Origin: Jaltomata sinuosa
Taxonomy: Eukaryota; Streptophyta; Magnoliopsida; Solanales; Solanaceae
DNA: 64,000 bases
Direction of reading: 5' to 3'
Assembly (NCBI GenBank): GCA_003996215.1
Contig: QJPP01007584.1
Location: forward strand, 611,481-675,480
Below, piece after piece: positions 45,526 through 57,860 of the stretch (positions are counted from its first letter, which is position 1; every line of letters starts with the position of its first letter). The position numbers and the translations under genes were made by a program. The notes under the pieces are model-generated. The model made no database searches. It was not told the origin of the DNA and worked only from the letters and a program-made list of their open reading frames with translations.

Positions 45526-46675
45526 CCTGTGAATGTTGTATGTTTGTGTAATCTTATCTAAGTGTTTGTATGAGATGCATTGCTTAGGGAATTGTTTAGA
45601 AATATCTAAGGGTCCTATTTTACAGTCTGGTGAATTGAATTGTGTGTTTGCTTATTAGTTTATAAGTTGATTGTTCATTATTGTGACTGTGGATTGACTG
45701 ACATTCGGTTGGCTCGAGTACCACGTCTAGTACGGGATAACACTAACGGTTGGCTCGGGTACCACGCCTGGTATGGGATATACTAACGGTTGGCTCGGGT
45801 ACCACGCGTGGTATGGGTTTACTTTACTGCATTTATTGCATGGATATTGGTTGCATCGTGTTATTTGGTATTGATTCCATGAGTGGACCGGGTTGTGTTA
45901 TTGAACTGTGATAGTGTTTATGGTCCTTGAGTGATCGGGAATATGGTTATATCTGATTAAGTTGATCTTGGTGTAGACCGAGTTATTCATTTAACACTTA
46001 GGTGTTGGTTAGAGGGGATCCCAATGTGGGACCGGACTATATAAAAAAGATTGTTTATTGGTTACATTTGATTGTTAATCATAGTCATAGAAAGGTGGAT
46101 TACATGTGAGGACAAGTTAGGATGAGACTTGTAGTCTAGGGATGCCTCATGTCTTGTTGCATATTTTTCCTGTACTTACACTTGATTTGTTATACTGTTC
46201 ATACACTGTTTTATTTGAAAATGACTGATGATCCTACCAGTACACAGTGGTGGTGTACTGATACTGCAGTTGCTTGTCTTTTTGTGAGTACAGGAAATCT
46301 TCAGCGGCTGATACGCGACCTCATTTGTAGTCCCAGCATTTCCAGACTTCAAGGGTGAGTTGCTTCGATCGATCTGCCTTGAATCTATATTTAGAGTTGT
46401 AGCCTACTTATTTTGGGCTTAGACTATTTCCTTATTTTGGGGTCGCATCCCCGTATTTTAGACATTTGGTAGATTATTTTGGTACTGCGGCTTTCAGATT
46501 CTAGGGGGTATTTTTCCGTAGGTTAAGTTAATGAAGTTGTTCCCTTATTATTGATTTCTAGTTTATTTTCGGCAAATTGATTTTGAGCTGTTAGAATGAT
46601 TAAGTTTGGGGAAGTGATGGTTCGCTCACCCGGGGATTGGGTGAGTGTCACTCACGGCGGTCTGGGTCGTGACAA
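45526..46675 (+). repeat. Gypsy LTR fragment, + orientation
   Basis: Begins in mid-LTR (CCTGTGAATGTTGTATG, compare 31083) and ends at GGTCGTGACA. It includes three GGTACCACG-type repeats (45715-45815). It directly abuts the end of an LTR of opposite orientation. Confidence 0.8.
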
Positions 46676-47882
46676 GAAGAGACAAAAGCGTTTCTAGCAT
46701 TAAGAGCAAAACATTTTCAGCCTTAATAAGAGCAAAACATTTTTCTTTTTGAATTAAGAGCAATAAACGTTTTGCCATAATTGGAGCAAAACGTTTCTAT
46801 TTTTAAAACAAGCCTTAATAAGAAAACTTTTTTTTTCCTTTTAAAATCAGACTTTTATTCCCTATAGAAGAACAGTAAAAATAATATTACTTTTTCTAAA
46901 AAAAAATCTTTTCTTTTTCAAATTTGATTAGTTAATCAGGCATAACAGGGACCGCAGATTTATTAACTGAGGCTTTCAATTATAATATTAATTCGTAAAT
47001 GAATGAATTAATCATATTATAATTAATTATAAATTATTCCACTAAAAATCTGTAATTGCACTCCTCAATTTAATTTTAAAATCTACCATTACACCTTATT
47101 TAACTCTCCATGTTAGAATTATTGACACCAATCAATTAAATTAAATTTCTAAAAAATTAAATTCATTAATTAATTTAATCCTTTATTTTTATGCTTAACT
47201 TATTTCACATGACGGATATTAAATCCACCTGCAGGGTTTTCACGTGAAAACTTATAAGCAACCATAAAGAGGTGTCTTGTATCTCAAGTTCGAGACATGG
47301 TTCTATCAACTAATTATTATTTCACAAGTGTGATTTGTTATCATCCAATCTATCAAGAGTATATTGACTCATAATAGAGTCTCACCTTTTAATAGATTAA
47401 GATAATAAATCAATCTACATAGATCATAATAATTATATCAAGATTAAGAGTATAAGTACATGTGATGGACTAGAGAAGTTGTTTACTAATATTTAGAATA
47501 TAAACGAACATCTCTACTTGGTCCGTTCAATACATACAAAATGTACTAGCACAAGAAGTCAGAATATTACCACTCTCATAATTAAGATCAAATTATATTT
47601 AATCTTGTGCTACAATCATCAAGATGTTTGTCCTGCCTTATCTCTGATTGTGAACAATAATTTATAACTTATAAGAATCGATAATTTTAATCTTCCGTGC
47701 ATGAGTTAAATAACTCCATACACAAAATCATCTATTGTATAAGTAAAGAACACGCATGTTGATACAATGATCTATTTAAATAAAGATTTTATTAAATTAA
47801 GTAAATAAAATAAATAGTCTTTACATGGATTGAAAACATAATACTATAACATAAACTACATGGTTAATAGTATATCCTATCA
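46676..47882 (-). repeat. Family S LTR, right piece
   Basis: Starts with the 125-bp segment shared with 36392-36518, then unique AT-rich DNA ending GTATATCCTATCACA. On the - strand this is the LTR start (TGTGATAGGATATAC). Nothing coding is seen. CACCA-rich element D1 resumes at 47883. Confidence 0.55.
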
Positions 47883-48254
47883 CAATCAACCGTCAACATC
47901 GCGCAAATCATTACAACACCAACAACTTCCACCATCACTGGCCACTAACACTAACCATTGCAACCATCACCACTACAACAAACCATTTCCATCATCTCTA
48001 ACGAACATAAACGTTTCATTCTTTAATCAAATAATTAATTATTTTATTTTTTAAAATAAATTTCTCATGTTGATTACTTTTTATTTGATTATATATTTAT
48101 TGTGTTTATAATTAAATAAATAAATTATGTACATTCATATTGAAAAATAAATAATTTCAATCATTCAGTGTTCAGATCTTTTAATACAACATCTAAATCG
48201 TTCAAATTTACATTTAAATTCAGACGTTTTAATTTTAATAAAAATAAATAAGCC

Positions 48255-49646
48255 TAAGACACATAAATAATAAATTAAAACGGAGGGAATAGTTATCTAC
48301 CGAGATTTTTTCAAAATACTATAATACGTGAATTGTATACTCCATAAATATACAACTTACCTACCTGCGGCTATTTTATACTCCAACTAATTTCCCTAGT
48401 GTTTTCCTAGTTTTTTTTAAAAAAAAAAAAAAAAAAAAAACCAAAAAAAAAAACAGAATTTTAGAAACATGTTTACTAACAAATATCGGTGCAAACATAC
48501 CAATACATACATACAAAGGGCCTAATTGGGCCTTAATCAAAGGTTGGGAAATAGATCAAGGGAAAAAAGGAGTCAATTGACATGTATATATCACTCTTAA
48601 TAACTATTGATAAGATTTTAATCAAAGATTAGATTTAGTAGTTGAAACTCGAAAATATTGCATGATTAGCCAAATCACCCCAAACACACTAAAACAATAG
48701 AAAAATCTAGATATTAAACTCCTAATTTTACACTTCCCTTTCAAAATCCATCCATATTCACGCATACTCTTAGTTTACATTTTTCTCCTTTCTAGATCCA
48801 ACTTCACACATAAACCCAAATCTTTGTTGTCCAAGAAAATCGAAGAAGGTGAATCAACAACAAATCAATCGAAGTTACTCTCACATCTGTATTAGAAAAG
48901 GAAATAAAAAATTGTAGAAGTTTCGTCCAGGAAAATCACCAGACGTTCGATCTCATAAGTTCATATGACTCCATGGCAACATATATATCTCCATGTATAT
49001 CAATTTATATCCAGTATGTCATTGTTACACTTGTAAAAAAACACACCTATTTATCCGTGTATATCCTCATGTATAATAGTGTATATCCATGTATCTCACT
49101 AACACTTATTATAGACTACACTTATGTAGTCATGTTATCTCCATGTATAACAGTGTATATTAGATTAGACAAATCATTTTCACAATTTTAGGACAAGTCA
49201 AAATCAATGAAAAGTCAACCCCTAGTCAAACCCCGAAATACTTAATAGAGTTCGATTACCCATTAGCTCACGAGTTAAAAATTATAATCAAATTTCCATT
49301 TTTACTTGAATTGCTAGGTCAAATCCTTAGTTTTCCAAGTCAAGAACTAGTTCTAAAATTTTAAATTTAGACATTTGAATCACATAATTCTATGCGCCAC
49401 CTTCGGATTAATTATTAAAGAATGTTGAAGTTAGTCTTAAATCCCCCAACTCCTCTTCCTTTAATTCCATTCTCTTTTTGTCTCACGAATTGATAGAAGT
49501 TGCATGTAATTGATTTTCATTGCTTTTGGGACACCACAAACAATACGTTGGAAGGTTGGAAAATGAAAATAAGGGAAATGGAAGAAACAGTGTAAAAAGA
49601 AAAGAAACACATAAAGAAAAATAAAAGAGAATACATAGTGTAATTC
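48255..49646. other. Intergenic DNA; no gene seen
   Basis: Contains a long A tract (about 48421-48460) and, at about 48970-49165, degenerate repeats of TATATCCATGTAT. The frame 48973-49191 is a translation of those repeats. No conserved protein or RNA is recognisable. Confidence 0.5.
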
Positions 49647-50399
49647 GGGATTTGGATCCTCTCCATTACCCCTTCTCTCTATTTCCTCAAGTGCATATTT
49701 AGATGAATGACACTTGTCATATTTAAAATTTAAAGGTCTAGATTAAATTAATTTAACAAGCCTCTTCACCATAGTTAAACAAATAAATTAGGAAAAAACT
49801 CACCAGCTTTGATAAAAATAAATCTCATCTTCCACGAATTTTAACTCCTCATTAATATCATTATTTTCATGATATATGTTTTACATTCCCATTAATTTTA
49901 TTTTGGTCTAAATTTAATTAAGAATACTCTCATTTTTTTTAATTATTTGAGCAAATAAAACAGAAAATAAAGGTTTAATGAGATAACACATGTGGTAAAG
50001 AAACAGTAAAATAATTAAGAAAATATTCTAAAACATTTTACAAATACTACTATACAATATCTTCTTTCCTCTTCATTTTTCTAATTTCTGATGTAATTAT
50101 TTTATTAAATAATGATCATTTTATTCAACGAAAGTTAGATTTTTATTTTTTTCTGTCAAAGGTAGTTACAAGATTTCAATGAAGAAAAAATATAATGAGG
50201 AGTCAAAATTTGTGGAAGATTGAGATTTTATTATCAAAGTTGGTGGATTTTTTTTCCCAACTTATTTTTTAACTATGATTAAGAGGCTTGTTAAATTAAT
50301 TTAATCTAGATCTTTAAATTTTAAATATGACAAGTGTCACTCATCTAAATATGCACTTGAGAAAATGAAGAGAAGGGGTAATGGAGAGGAGCCAAATCC
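49647..50399. mobile_element. Mutator-type MITE (753 bp), relative of the KAI2 intron element
   Basis: Long inverted repeats begin GGGATTTGGATCCTCTCC and end GGAGAGGAGCCAAATCC. A 9-bp target duplication is present: GTGTAATTC at 49638-49646 and GTGTAATTA at 50400-50408 (one mismatch). The termini and length match 21258-21989. Confidence 0.87.
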
Positions 50400-50408
50400 G
50401 TGTAATTA

Positions 50409-50820
50409 CCAGCAACAATTCTCACTTTTTCTAAGAATTAAAAAGTGTAATTATATCTCCTTAATTAGATCCAATTTCATACTAATCAAGCAATTACTTG
50501 ACCTGACAAACATTTAAACTGTATAATTATCTCCAATTTCACATGAATCCATTTTCTATATGGCTTTCCAAATAAGCTCTTAGTGAGAGAAGATAATAAC
50601 AAAAGAAAATGCTACAAAAATAAGAAACCAGTACTACTAAATGACTACTAGGAGAAGAAACCTCGAAGTTCATTCTCATACACAAGGAGGAAAAAGTCTC
50701 ACCTCTGTCTCTCATATTATTAAGAAAACAACAAATACAAAGAATATGTACTAGGTTATTTAATATATGTAGATTGATTGTAGTTCTTAAAAATTATTGT
50801 GCATACTCTTTAATATTAAG
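50409..50820. other. Intergenic DNA; no gene seen
   Basis: AT-rich, with no recognisable frame or repeat. The last five bases (TTAAG) are the target duplication of the next Copia element. Confidence 0.5.
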
Positions 50821-51594
50821 TGTAGGTTCATTTTCGTTTGAGCATTTTAATATTTAGTTAATATTACTCATAATGATATTTTTTGGAGTTACATATGAAA
50901 TTGGTCTAAATGTGGCTGCTGTACGTAAAGGCAATAAGTGCTATTATCTTATCCGTTGTATTGCCATAAAGCAACAGTTAACTCCTATTCCTTTTAAAGG
51001 TCTCTTTAAGTTGGCATATAATTGTCACATTTTGCTGCATTATACGTTGTGGCCTTTGACCATGAATATGGCCTTTGGTTGTTGATAACTCTTGTAACCT
51101 ACCCCTTAATTCTATCATTTTTCTTGAGATTCATGTAACCTCCTACTCTTTATTCTCTCTTAATTTCTTGTAACTCTTGTAATTTATAGGCCATTTACCT
51201 ATCAATTTACTACCCCAATTTATTCTTCCAATTCAATACTAGGATGAATACCTCACCTATAAATAAATGTGGTCTTTCATATTTTTTTAAGTACAAGAAA
51301 ATATAGAGTGCAAAAGAGTTAGTAAAAAAGAGAGTTTTATTAGTTGAAGGAAGGTGTTCTTGTGTTGGCGTTTTGGACTCAACTCTTGTCCAGAGTTTGT
51401 TGAGTTATACTTTGTGTGTGGACTGTTGTATCCTGGAGGGGACAAGTCAAGAAGACTACTGCTGGACCGGTGTAAACATTTGTTGCAGTGGACTTGAATC
51501 TCCTTAAAGAGAGCGAGATATCCGCGTCTCAGCCAGAAGATAATTTTTATTTTCTTCATTGTATTTTCAATTATAATTGTAATTTTCACCAACA
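50821..51594 (+). repeat. Copia 5' LTR (774 bp)
   Basis: Runs TGTAGGTTCATTTTCG to TTTTCACCAACA. A probable TATA region (CTATAAATAAATGTGG, about 51259) precedes a transcribed R/U5 part in which the tract CTTCATTGTATTTTC lies near the end. Confidence 0.92.
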
Positions 51595-51612
51595 ATTTTA
51601 AGGAGATTCAAT

Positions 51613-52560
51613 ATGGCTACAATTGAAAAATCCGCGGATGTCAAGATGGGAGATCTTAACAAGTCATTCTGATTCAACGGTACCCATTTCAAGAGGTGGA
51701 AGGGTAAAGTACTTTTCTACTTAAGTCTTCTTAAAGTTTCATATGTGTTAACTTAGAAAAATCCAAATAAAGTAGCTAACACTTCCATGAATGATGAAGA
51801 ACTTATTTCTCTTCAAGAGAAAGTTGAAAAGTACGATGGTGATTCCTACAAGTGTCGATAATTTTTACTTAATTGTCTATCTGATAATTTTTATGATTAT
51901 TATGATAGAACTTACTCTAGTGCAAAGAAAATTTATAAAGTATTGCAGAGTAAGTATGATACCGAGGAGGCTGGAGCAAAAAAATATGCTGCTAGCAGAT
52001 TTTTTCATTTTCAAATGGTGGACAACAAATCAGTGGTAGATTAAGCTCAGGACTTTATAATGATTGTTCGAGAGCTCAGGTCTGAGGAGATCAAAATTGG
52101 ATATAACCTTATTGTTTGTGGCATAGTTGATAAACTTTCACCTTCTTGGAAGGAATTTTAAAAAATACTGCACCACAAACAAAAGGAAACCTCTCTTGAG
52201 ACGTTGATAATGCGTATCCGCATAGAAGAAGAAGCAAGGGGCCAAGATGCACTTTTGCAAACAGAAGAGAACAACATCACAACGAAGGTAAATTTAGTTA
52301 CTTCAAATAATGTTACTCCAGATACTAACAAAAATACTTCTTTGAAGCCTAAGAAGAAAAAATTCAAGAAAAATAATGGTAGACCTCCCAAGAATAATAA
52401 TGGTGAAAATAACCAAGCACAAAATCAACAAGTTCAAGATAAGGGACCATGCTTTGTCTGTGGCAAGAGTGAGCATATTGCTCGATTTTATAAATTTCAG
52501 AAACGTGAGCCTACACCTCAGGCAAATGTTACCGAAGAATCATTTATGGCGGTGATAACA
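51613..52560 (+). pseudogene. Copia gag (Tork/Tnt1-like)
   Basis: Reading from the ATG at 51613 (MATIEKSADVKMGDLNKSF) there are at least five in-frame stops before 52204. Recognisable pieces are FNGTHFKRWKGKVLFYL, SAKKIYKVLQSKYDTEEAGA and VDKLSPSWKEF, the UBN2-type capsid pattern. After 52204 the frame is open: a basic stretch (KPKKKKFKKNNGRPP) and the knuckle CFVCGKSEHIARFYKF, where the final Cys of CCHC is lost. Confidence 0.85.
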
Positions 52561-53850
52561 GACATAAACATGGTGGAGAATGTTGATGGATGGTGGGATG
52601 ATTCTGGTGCAAACCGTCATGTCTGCTATGACAAAGATTGGTTCAAAACATATACTCCTTTTGAAGAGCTCAAAACCATCATGCTTGGTGATTCTCATAC
52701 CACTCAAATTCTTGGAAAGGGAGATGTCGAGTTGTGTTTTACCTCTGGAAGGGTATTAATTTTGAAATATGTACTTTATACTTCTTCCATGAGAAAAAAT
52801 TTGATGTCTAATTTTCTTCTTAATAAAGCAGGCTTCAAACAGATTATTGAATCTGATCAATATAAAATAGTGAAAAAGGGTATTTTTGTGGAAAAAGGGT
52901 ATGCATGTGATGGAATGTTCAAGTTGAATGTTGAAATGAATAAAACTTCTACTTCTGTTTACATGCTTTCTTCTACTAATTTTTGGCATGCTCGTTTGTG
53001 TCATATTAATGATCGTTATGTGGGAATCATGAGTAGTTTAGGATTAATCTCAATGATTAAAAAGAATTTTGAAAAGTGTGAGGCTTGTAGTAAAGTCAAA
53101 ATCACTAAAAGGCATCATTTTCAAGTTGAAAGAAAAAGTGATTTATTAGAATTAGTTCATACTGATATTTGTGAACTTGGAGAAATTTTAACTCGTGGAG
53201 AAAATAGATATTTCATCACTTTCATTGATGATTTTTCTAAGTATACATATGTTTACTTGATGAAAAATAAAAGTGATGCTTTTTAAAATTTTAAAGTTTT
53301 TCTCCATGAAGTTGAAAATCAGTTTGGTAGAAAAATAAAAAGAATTAGAAGTGATAGAGGCCGTGAATATGAGTCAAATGAGTTTAATTTTTTTGTTAGA
53401 TCATTGAGAATAATTCATGAAACTACTCCTCCTTATTCTCCTTCATCTAACGGTGTAGCAGAAAGAAAAAATAGAACTTTGGTTGAATTGACTAATGTCA
53501 TGCTTATTGAGTCAAATGCACCTCTAAATTTTTGGGGTGAAGCTAGTTTGACTGCTTGTTATGTGTTGAATCGTGTGCCTCATAAAAAGATAAAATTAAC
53601 ACCTTTTGAGTTGTGGAAAGGTCATAAGCCAAATTTAGGATATTTTAGAGTTTGGAGTTGTTTAACTTTTGTAAGGCTAATGGGTAAAAAAGTTACTACT
53701 TGTGATTTTCTTGGTTATGCTTCAAATAATACAGCTTATAGATTTTTTAATCTTGAAGATAATGTTATAATAGAATCTGGTGATATATTTTTCATGAAAA
53801 TAAATTTCTTTTTGATTCTAAAAATAGTGGGGGTCAAAGGATTGATAAAA
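52561..53850 (+). pseudogene. Copia protease-integrase
   Basis: Open from 52561 to 53286: protease DDSGANRHVCYD (usual DSGA), pre-integrase FWHARLCHINDRYV with CEACSKVK, then HTDICELGEIL and FITFIDDFSKYTYVYL (first Asp). A stop at 53284 interrupts. The next frame has IRSDRGREYES (second Asp) and SPSSNGVAERKNRTLVEL (Glu), ending with HKPNLGYFRVWSC. The catalytic set is present but the frame is broken. Confidence 0.85.
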
Positions 53851-53855
53851 ATATT

Positions 53856-55488
53856 TTGTCATTGCCTAGTTCTTCTACTTCTGTTTTGAGAAACAAAGAA
53901 AATGATGATTTTGAATTAAGAAGAAGTAAAAGAGCTAGAGTAGAAAATAATTTTGGTCCTGATTTTCATATTTTTTTTAATGTTGGCGACGACCCTCTCA
54001 CTTTAAAAGAAGCTTTATCTTCACATGATGCTATTTTTTGGAAAGAGGTTGTAAATGATGTAATGGAATCACTAATATCCAATAAAACTTGGAAGTTAGT
54101 TGATTTACCACCGGGTTGTAAAACTATTTGGTGCAAATGGGTCTTCAGAAAAAAGTTAAAACCGGATGGATATGTTGATAAATATAAGGCTAGACTAATT
54201 GCAAAAGGTTTTAAGCAACTAGAAGACCTAGAATTTTTTGATACCTTTTCTCCGGTAACTAGAATTACATCCATTAGACTTTTAATTGCTATTGTTGCAA
54301 TTTTTTATTTACAAATTCATCAAATGGATGTAAAAATTATTTTTTTAAAATGGAGACCTAAATGAGGAGATTTATATGAAACAACCCGAGTGTTTTTTTG
54401 AAGCAGGCCAAGAAAGCAAAGTATGTAAACTTACTAAATCCCTATATGGCTTGAAACAGGCACCAAAGCAATGGCATGAAAAGTTTGATTCATGCATGAT
54501 TGAAAATGATTTTAAAACAAATGAGTATGATAAGTGTATAGATCATAAGTCTTGAAATAATTCACATGTTATTATTTTCCTATATGTTGATGATTTATTG
54601 ATTTTTGGCTCTAACATGAATGTTATTGGTAAGACTAAAAATATTCTTAGAAGCCATTTTGATATGAAAGATCTTGGTGAGATAAATATTATTCTAGGAA
54701 TAAAAATTACTAGAACAAGTGATGGAATTTTTCTTGACCGATCACATTATGTTGAGAAAATTTTGAAAAAATATAATTTCCTTGATCGCAAGCATGTTGT
54801 AACTCCTTTTGATTCTAGTGTTCAGTTGTTTCTTGTTCAGAGTGAAAATGATGTGATAAATCAAAAGGAATATGCTAGCATAATTGGAAGTTTGAGATAT
54901 ATGACTGATTGCTCTAGGCATGATATTATATATGCAGTAGGAGTACTTAGCAGATTTACTAGCAAACCAGGTAATAAACATTGGCATGCTATGAGATATT
55001 TAATTGGAATAAAAACTTGTGGTTTGTTCTATAAAAAATATCCTATTGTACTTGAAGGGTTTTGTGATGCGGATTGGAATACCTTATCAGGTGATTCTTT
55101 ATCTACTACTAATTATATGTTTACTTTGGGTGGTGGTGCTATTTGTTGGAAATCTAAAAAGCAAACTCTTATTACTAACTCTACCATGGAGGCTGAACTA
55201 ATTGTTTTAGCTTCAGCTAGTGAGGAAGCGAATTGGTTGAGAGATTTATTATTTCAAATACCTTATTTTAAAAAATTAATTCCTCCTATTTTAATTCATT
55301 GTGATAGCACCGCTGCAATTGGTAGAGTTCAAAATCGTTATTACAACGGTAAATTCAGACCTATAAGGAGAAAACACAATAATGTGAGATCATATTTGAC
55401 AAATGGTACCATTAATGTTGATTATGTCAAATTTGGTGATAATCTTGCAGATCCACTGACTAAGGCCTTAGCAATAGAAAAGGTCTAG
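53856..55488 (+). pseudogene. Copia reverse transcriptase-RNase H
   Basis: 53856-54365 has WCKWVFRKKLKPDGYVDKYK and ARLIAKGFKQLEDLEFFDTF, and ends by frameshift where the family continues with a FLNG-type motif. The next ~230 bp read through LYGLKQAPKQWHEKFD with a stop at about 54553, then YVDDLLIFGSN (catalytic YVDD, near 54582-54593). 54598-55488 holds MKDLGEINIILGIKI, SLRYMTDCSRHDI, and RNase H motifs GFCDADWN and STMEAELIVLASA, ending NLADPLTKALA. RNase H is the best-preserved part. Confidence 0.87.
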
Positions 55489-56084
55489 AGCACATCGAAG
55501 GGGATGGGATTGAAGCTTATAAATTCATGAGTCATATGTGAGGAAACTCAACCTGGAGACTAGAGATCCTATAACCAGGTTCAATTGAAAAAACGAATCA
55601 CATGATGACTTGTTGAGAAATGCACTAAATTTTGTCCCTCCCTATGGTGTGAGTGCATTTTTTTTCCTGTAATAGTTTGTGAAGGTTGAGTATAAAAAAC
55701 TCTTAATGAAAATCTATAACTCATATGAGTGGGGTGTTAACTTACAGGAGCACCCTCGACAGATTTCACCTATGTGGGTGTGAAAGTAGGCCGCTTCCTA
55801 TGAGAATCAGGCTTATTCTCAAAAATCACTCATAAAATCGGAATAGTACAAGGCCGTAATGTGCTGGTTATAAAGCTCATGGTAATACCTTGATTATTAT
55901 GTGTAAGCAGTGACTTTTTATTTCCCTTAAGCAGTCATAATTCAAGTCTGAGACCACTACGACTCTGGAGTAAAAATTTACTATTTTACTAAGTGGAGGT
56001 TCAATGCAAAGACCTTCATTATGCATAATAGTCTACCTTCAGCTAATATACTCTCTTATACTAATATTAAAATGAGTGAGGGAT
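55489..56084 (+). other. Untranslated 3' interior of the Copia element
   Basis: The region between RNase H and the 3' LTR, with no open frame. It contains GGGGATGGGATTGAAGC and the A/G-rich AATGAGTGAGGGAT polypurine tract directly before the LTR. Confidence 0.6.
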
Positions 56085-56167
56085 TGTAGGTTCATTTTCA
56101 TTTGAGCATTTTAATATTTAGTTAATATTGCTCATAATGATATTTTTTGGAGTTACATATGAAATTG

Positions 56168-57268
56168 GAGTTAGAAGTTTGGATGATCACTCAACTTTGA
56201 GTAAATGGTCAAAATAGTCACTCAACTTTCTTTTGTCTTCTAAAAGTCACTCAACTTTGGGTAATTGGCTTCCATAGTCACTCAATTTTGTTTTGTCTTT
56301 TAAAAGTCACTCAACTTTGTCTAATTAGCTTACATAGTCATTTTTGTGATAACTATAATTTTCAATAATTATTTGATGACATGACATTTGAATTTTTTTT
56401 TAAAATATTATAAAATACTAAAAACAATATTAAAATTTATTTAGGACTCAATCCATCATAAATCCGGCAACTTATTCAAGATTATAATGACTTCTAAAAT
56501 ATTATATTCTTCTTTAGCAAGCAAATTGTACACTAACCGAATTTACTTCTAAATAATGTGGTATATCTGCCTCAAAGAAATACTCCCTCCTGCCCCCGGA
56601 AAAAAAAAATTGCGACACCCCACACCTCCCAGGGGAAAAGCAAAAATAGTAGTACAACAATAAATATAATCTCAAATCTTTTATAAATAAAACAGAGAAT
56701 TCCATTTGAGAATATGTTTAACTAATACTGCATACAAAAATTAGGATAAACACAATGACTACACGAGAAATTTTCCATCTTTAACTTTAAAATTATGGGT
56801 TTGATTTACTAAGGTTAAGTCGTCAAAAAAATAAAAAAACGGATTCAAGTTACCAATATTGTGGGTTCAGTGTGCAGTGCATGTGACCAAAAAATAAAAG
56901 AATAAAAAATATCATACATTTTTAAAAGTTCAAAATAAAATTGACTTCTTGCTTAAAAAAGAAAAAAATTAAATTAAATTGAGTGGAAATTAATTAAAAG
57001 TATTAATATTGATTTTAATGTTTTAAAATATTTTTAAAAAAATTATGGATATCATGTCATTAAATAATTATTAAAAATTATATTTACTCCAAAAATGATT
57101 ATAGAAGCTAATTAAGTAAAGTTGAGTGACTTTTGAAAAACAAAACAAAGTTGAATGACTATGAAAGCCAATTACTCAAAGTTGAGTGGCTTTTGAAAGA
57201 CAAAATAAAGTCGAGTGACTATTTTGGCCATTTATCCAAAGTTGAGTGATCATCCAAGCTTTTAACTC
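56168..57268. mobile_element. Mutator-like non-autonomous element with repeated subterminal motifs (1101 bp)
   Basis: Starts GAGTTAGAAGTTTGGATG and ends CATCCAAGCTTTTAACTC, with a perfect 10-bp target duplication TATGAAATTG (56158-56167 and 57269-57278). Each arm is about 190 bp and built from tandem copies of a ~55-bp unit containing AGTCACTCAACTTTG. The 9-11-bp duplication class points to Mutator-like elements. No transposase frame. Confidence 0.85.
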
Positions 57269-57498
57269 TATGAAATTGGTCTAAATGTGGCTGCTGTACG
57301 TAAAGGCAATAAGTGTCATTATCCTATCCGTTGTATTGCCATAAAGCAGCAGTTAACTCCTATTCCTTGTGGTGACATTACTGTGCCTTTTATTCTCTTT
57401 TAAAAGGTCTCTTTAAGTTAGGCATATAATTGTCACATTTTGCTGCATTATACGTTGTGGCCTTTGACCATGAATATGGCCTATGGTTGTTGATAACT

Positions 57499-57848
57499 TG
57501 TTGGTTTTTTAGCAAAGGAAGTAGAGAAATAACAGAGAAAGATTTAGAGTAAAAAAATACTACAGTATTATCAAAGGGAATTTATTCATTAATAACTCAA
57601 ATGCTACATTTATAGCTATGATTTCTAACTAGAAAATAGAAAAATATGCTATTAAACTTATCAACTAATTCAAATAACAAACAAAGAGGAAACTATTTCC
57701 TAAATTCAAGCCACACAGGACTCTAACAAAATTAATTTAAAAATCCTAAAAGTTAGCTACTCATAAACTAATTTCTGTAATAGAAATCTTTTACAGATAT
57801 TGTAGCTAGCTATTTTATTTTTGCAATATCCTGAGACATATTTCAACA
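57499..57848 (-). repeat. LTR a of the gag-only array (350 bp)
   Basis: On the + strand TGTTGGTTTTTTAGCAAAGG to CATATTTCAACA. This is the 3' LTR of the first unit. Confidence 0.92.
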
Positions 57849-57860
57849 CTCCTCCTTGAA

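Larger units (their letters stand above)
35490..48254. mobile_element. CACCA-rich Harbinger-like element D1, split by nested insertions
   Basis: The left part (35490 to about 36106) begins GGTCTCATTTATTTTGCACT and runs into long CACCA/ATCACCA-rich DNA. The right part (47883-48254) resumes the CACCA-rich DNA and ends TTAATAAAAATAAATAAGCC, the inverse of the start. TAA lies outside both ends. The uninterrupted relative at 62282-63285 shows the full arrangement. There is no conserved reading frame. All of 36107-47882 is later insertion. Confidence 0.7.

Noticed and set aside
48973..49191. 72-residue frame
   Set aside because: Translation of degenerate TATATCCATGTAT repeats; not protein-like.
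50873..51085. 70-residue frame in the Copia 5' LTR
   Set aside because: It does not survive intact in the 3' LTR copy, which is interrupted by insertions, and no domain is visible.
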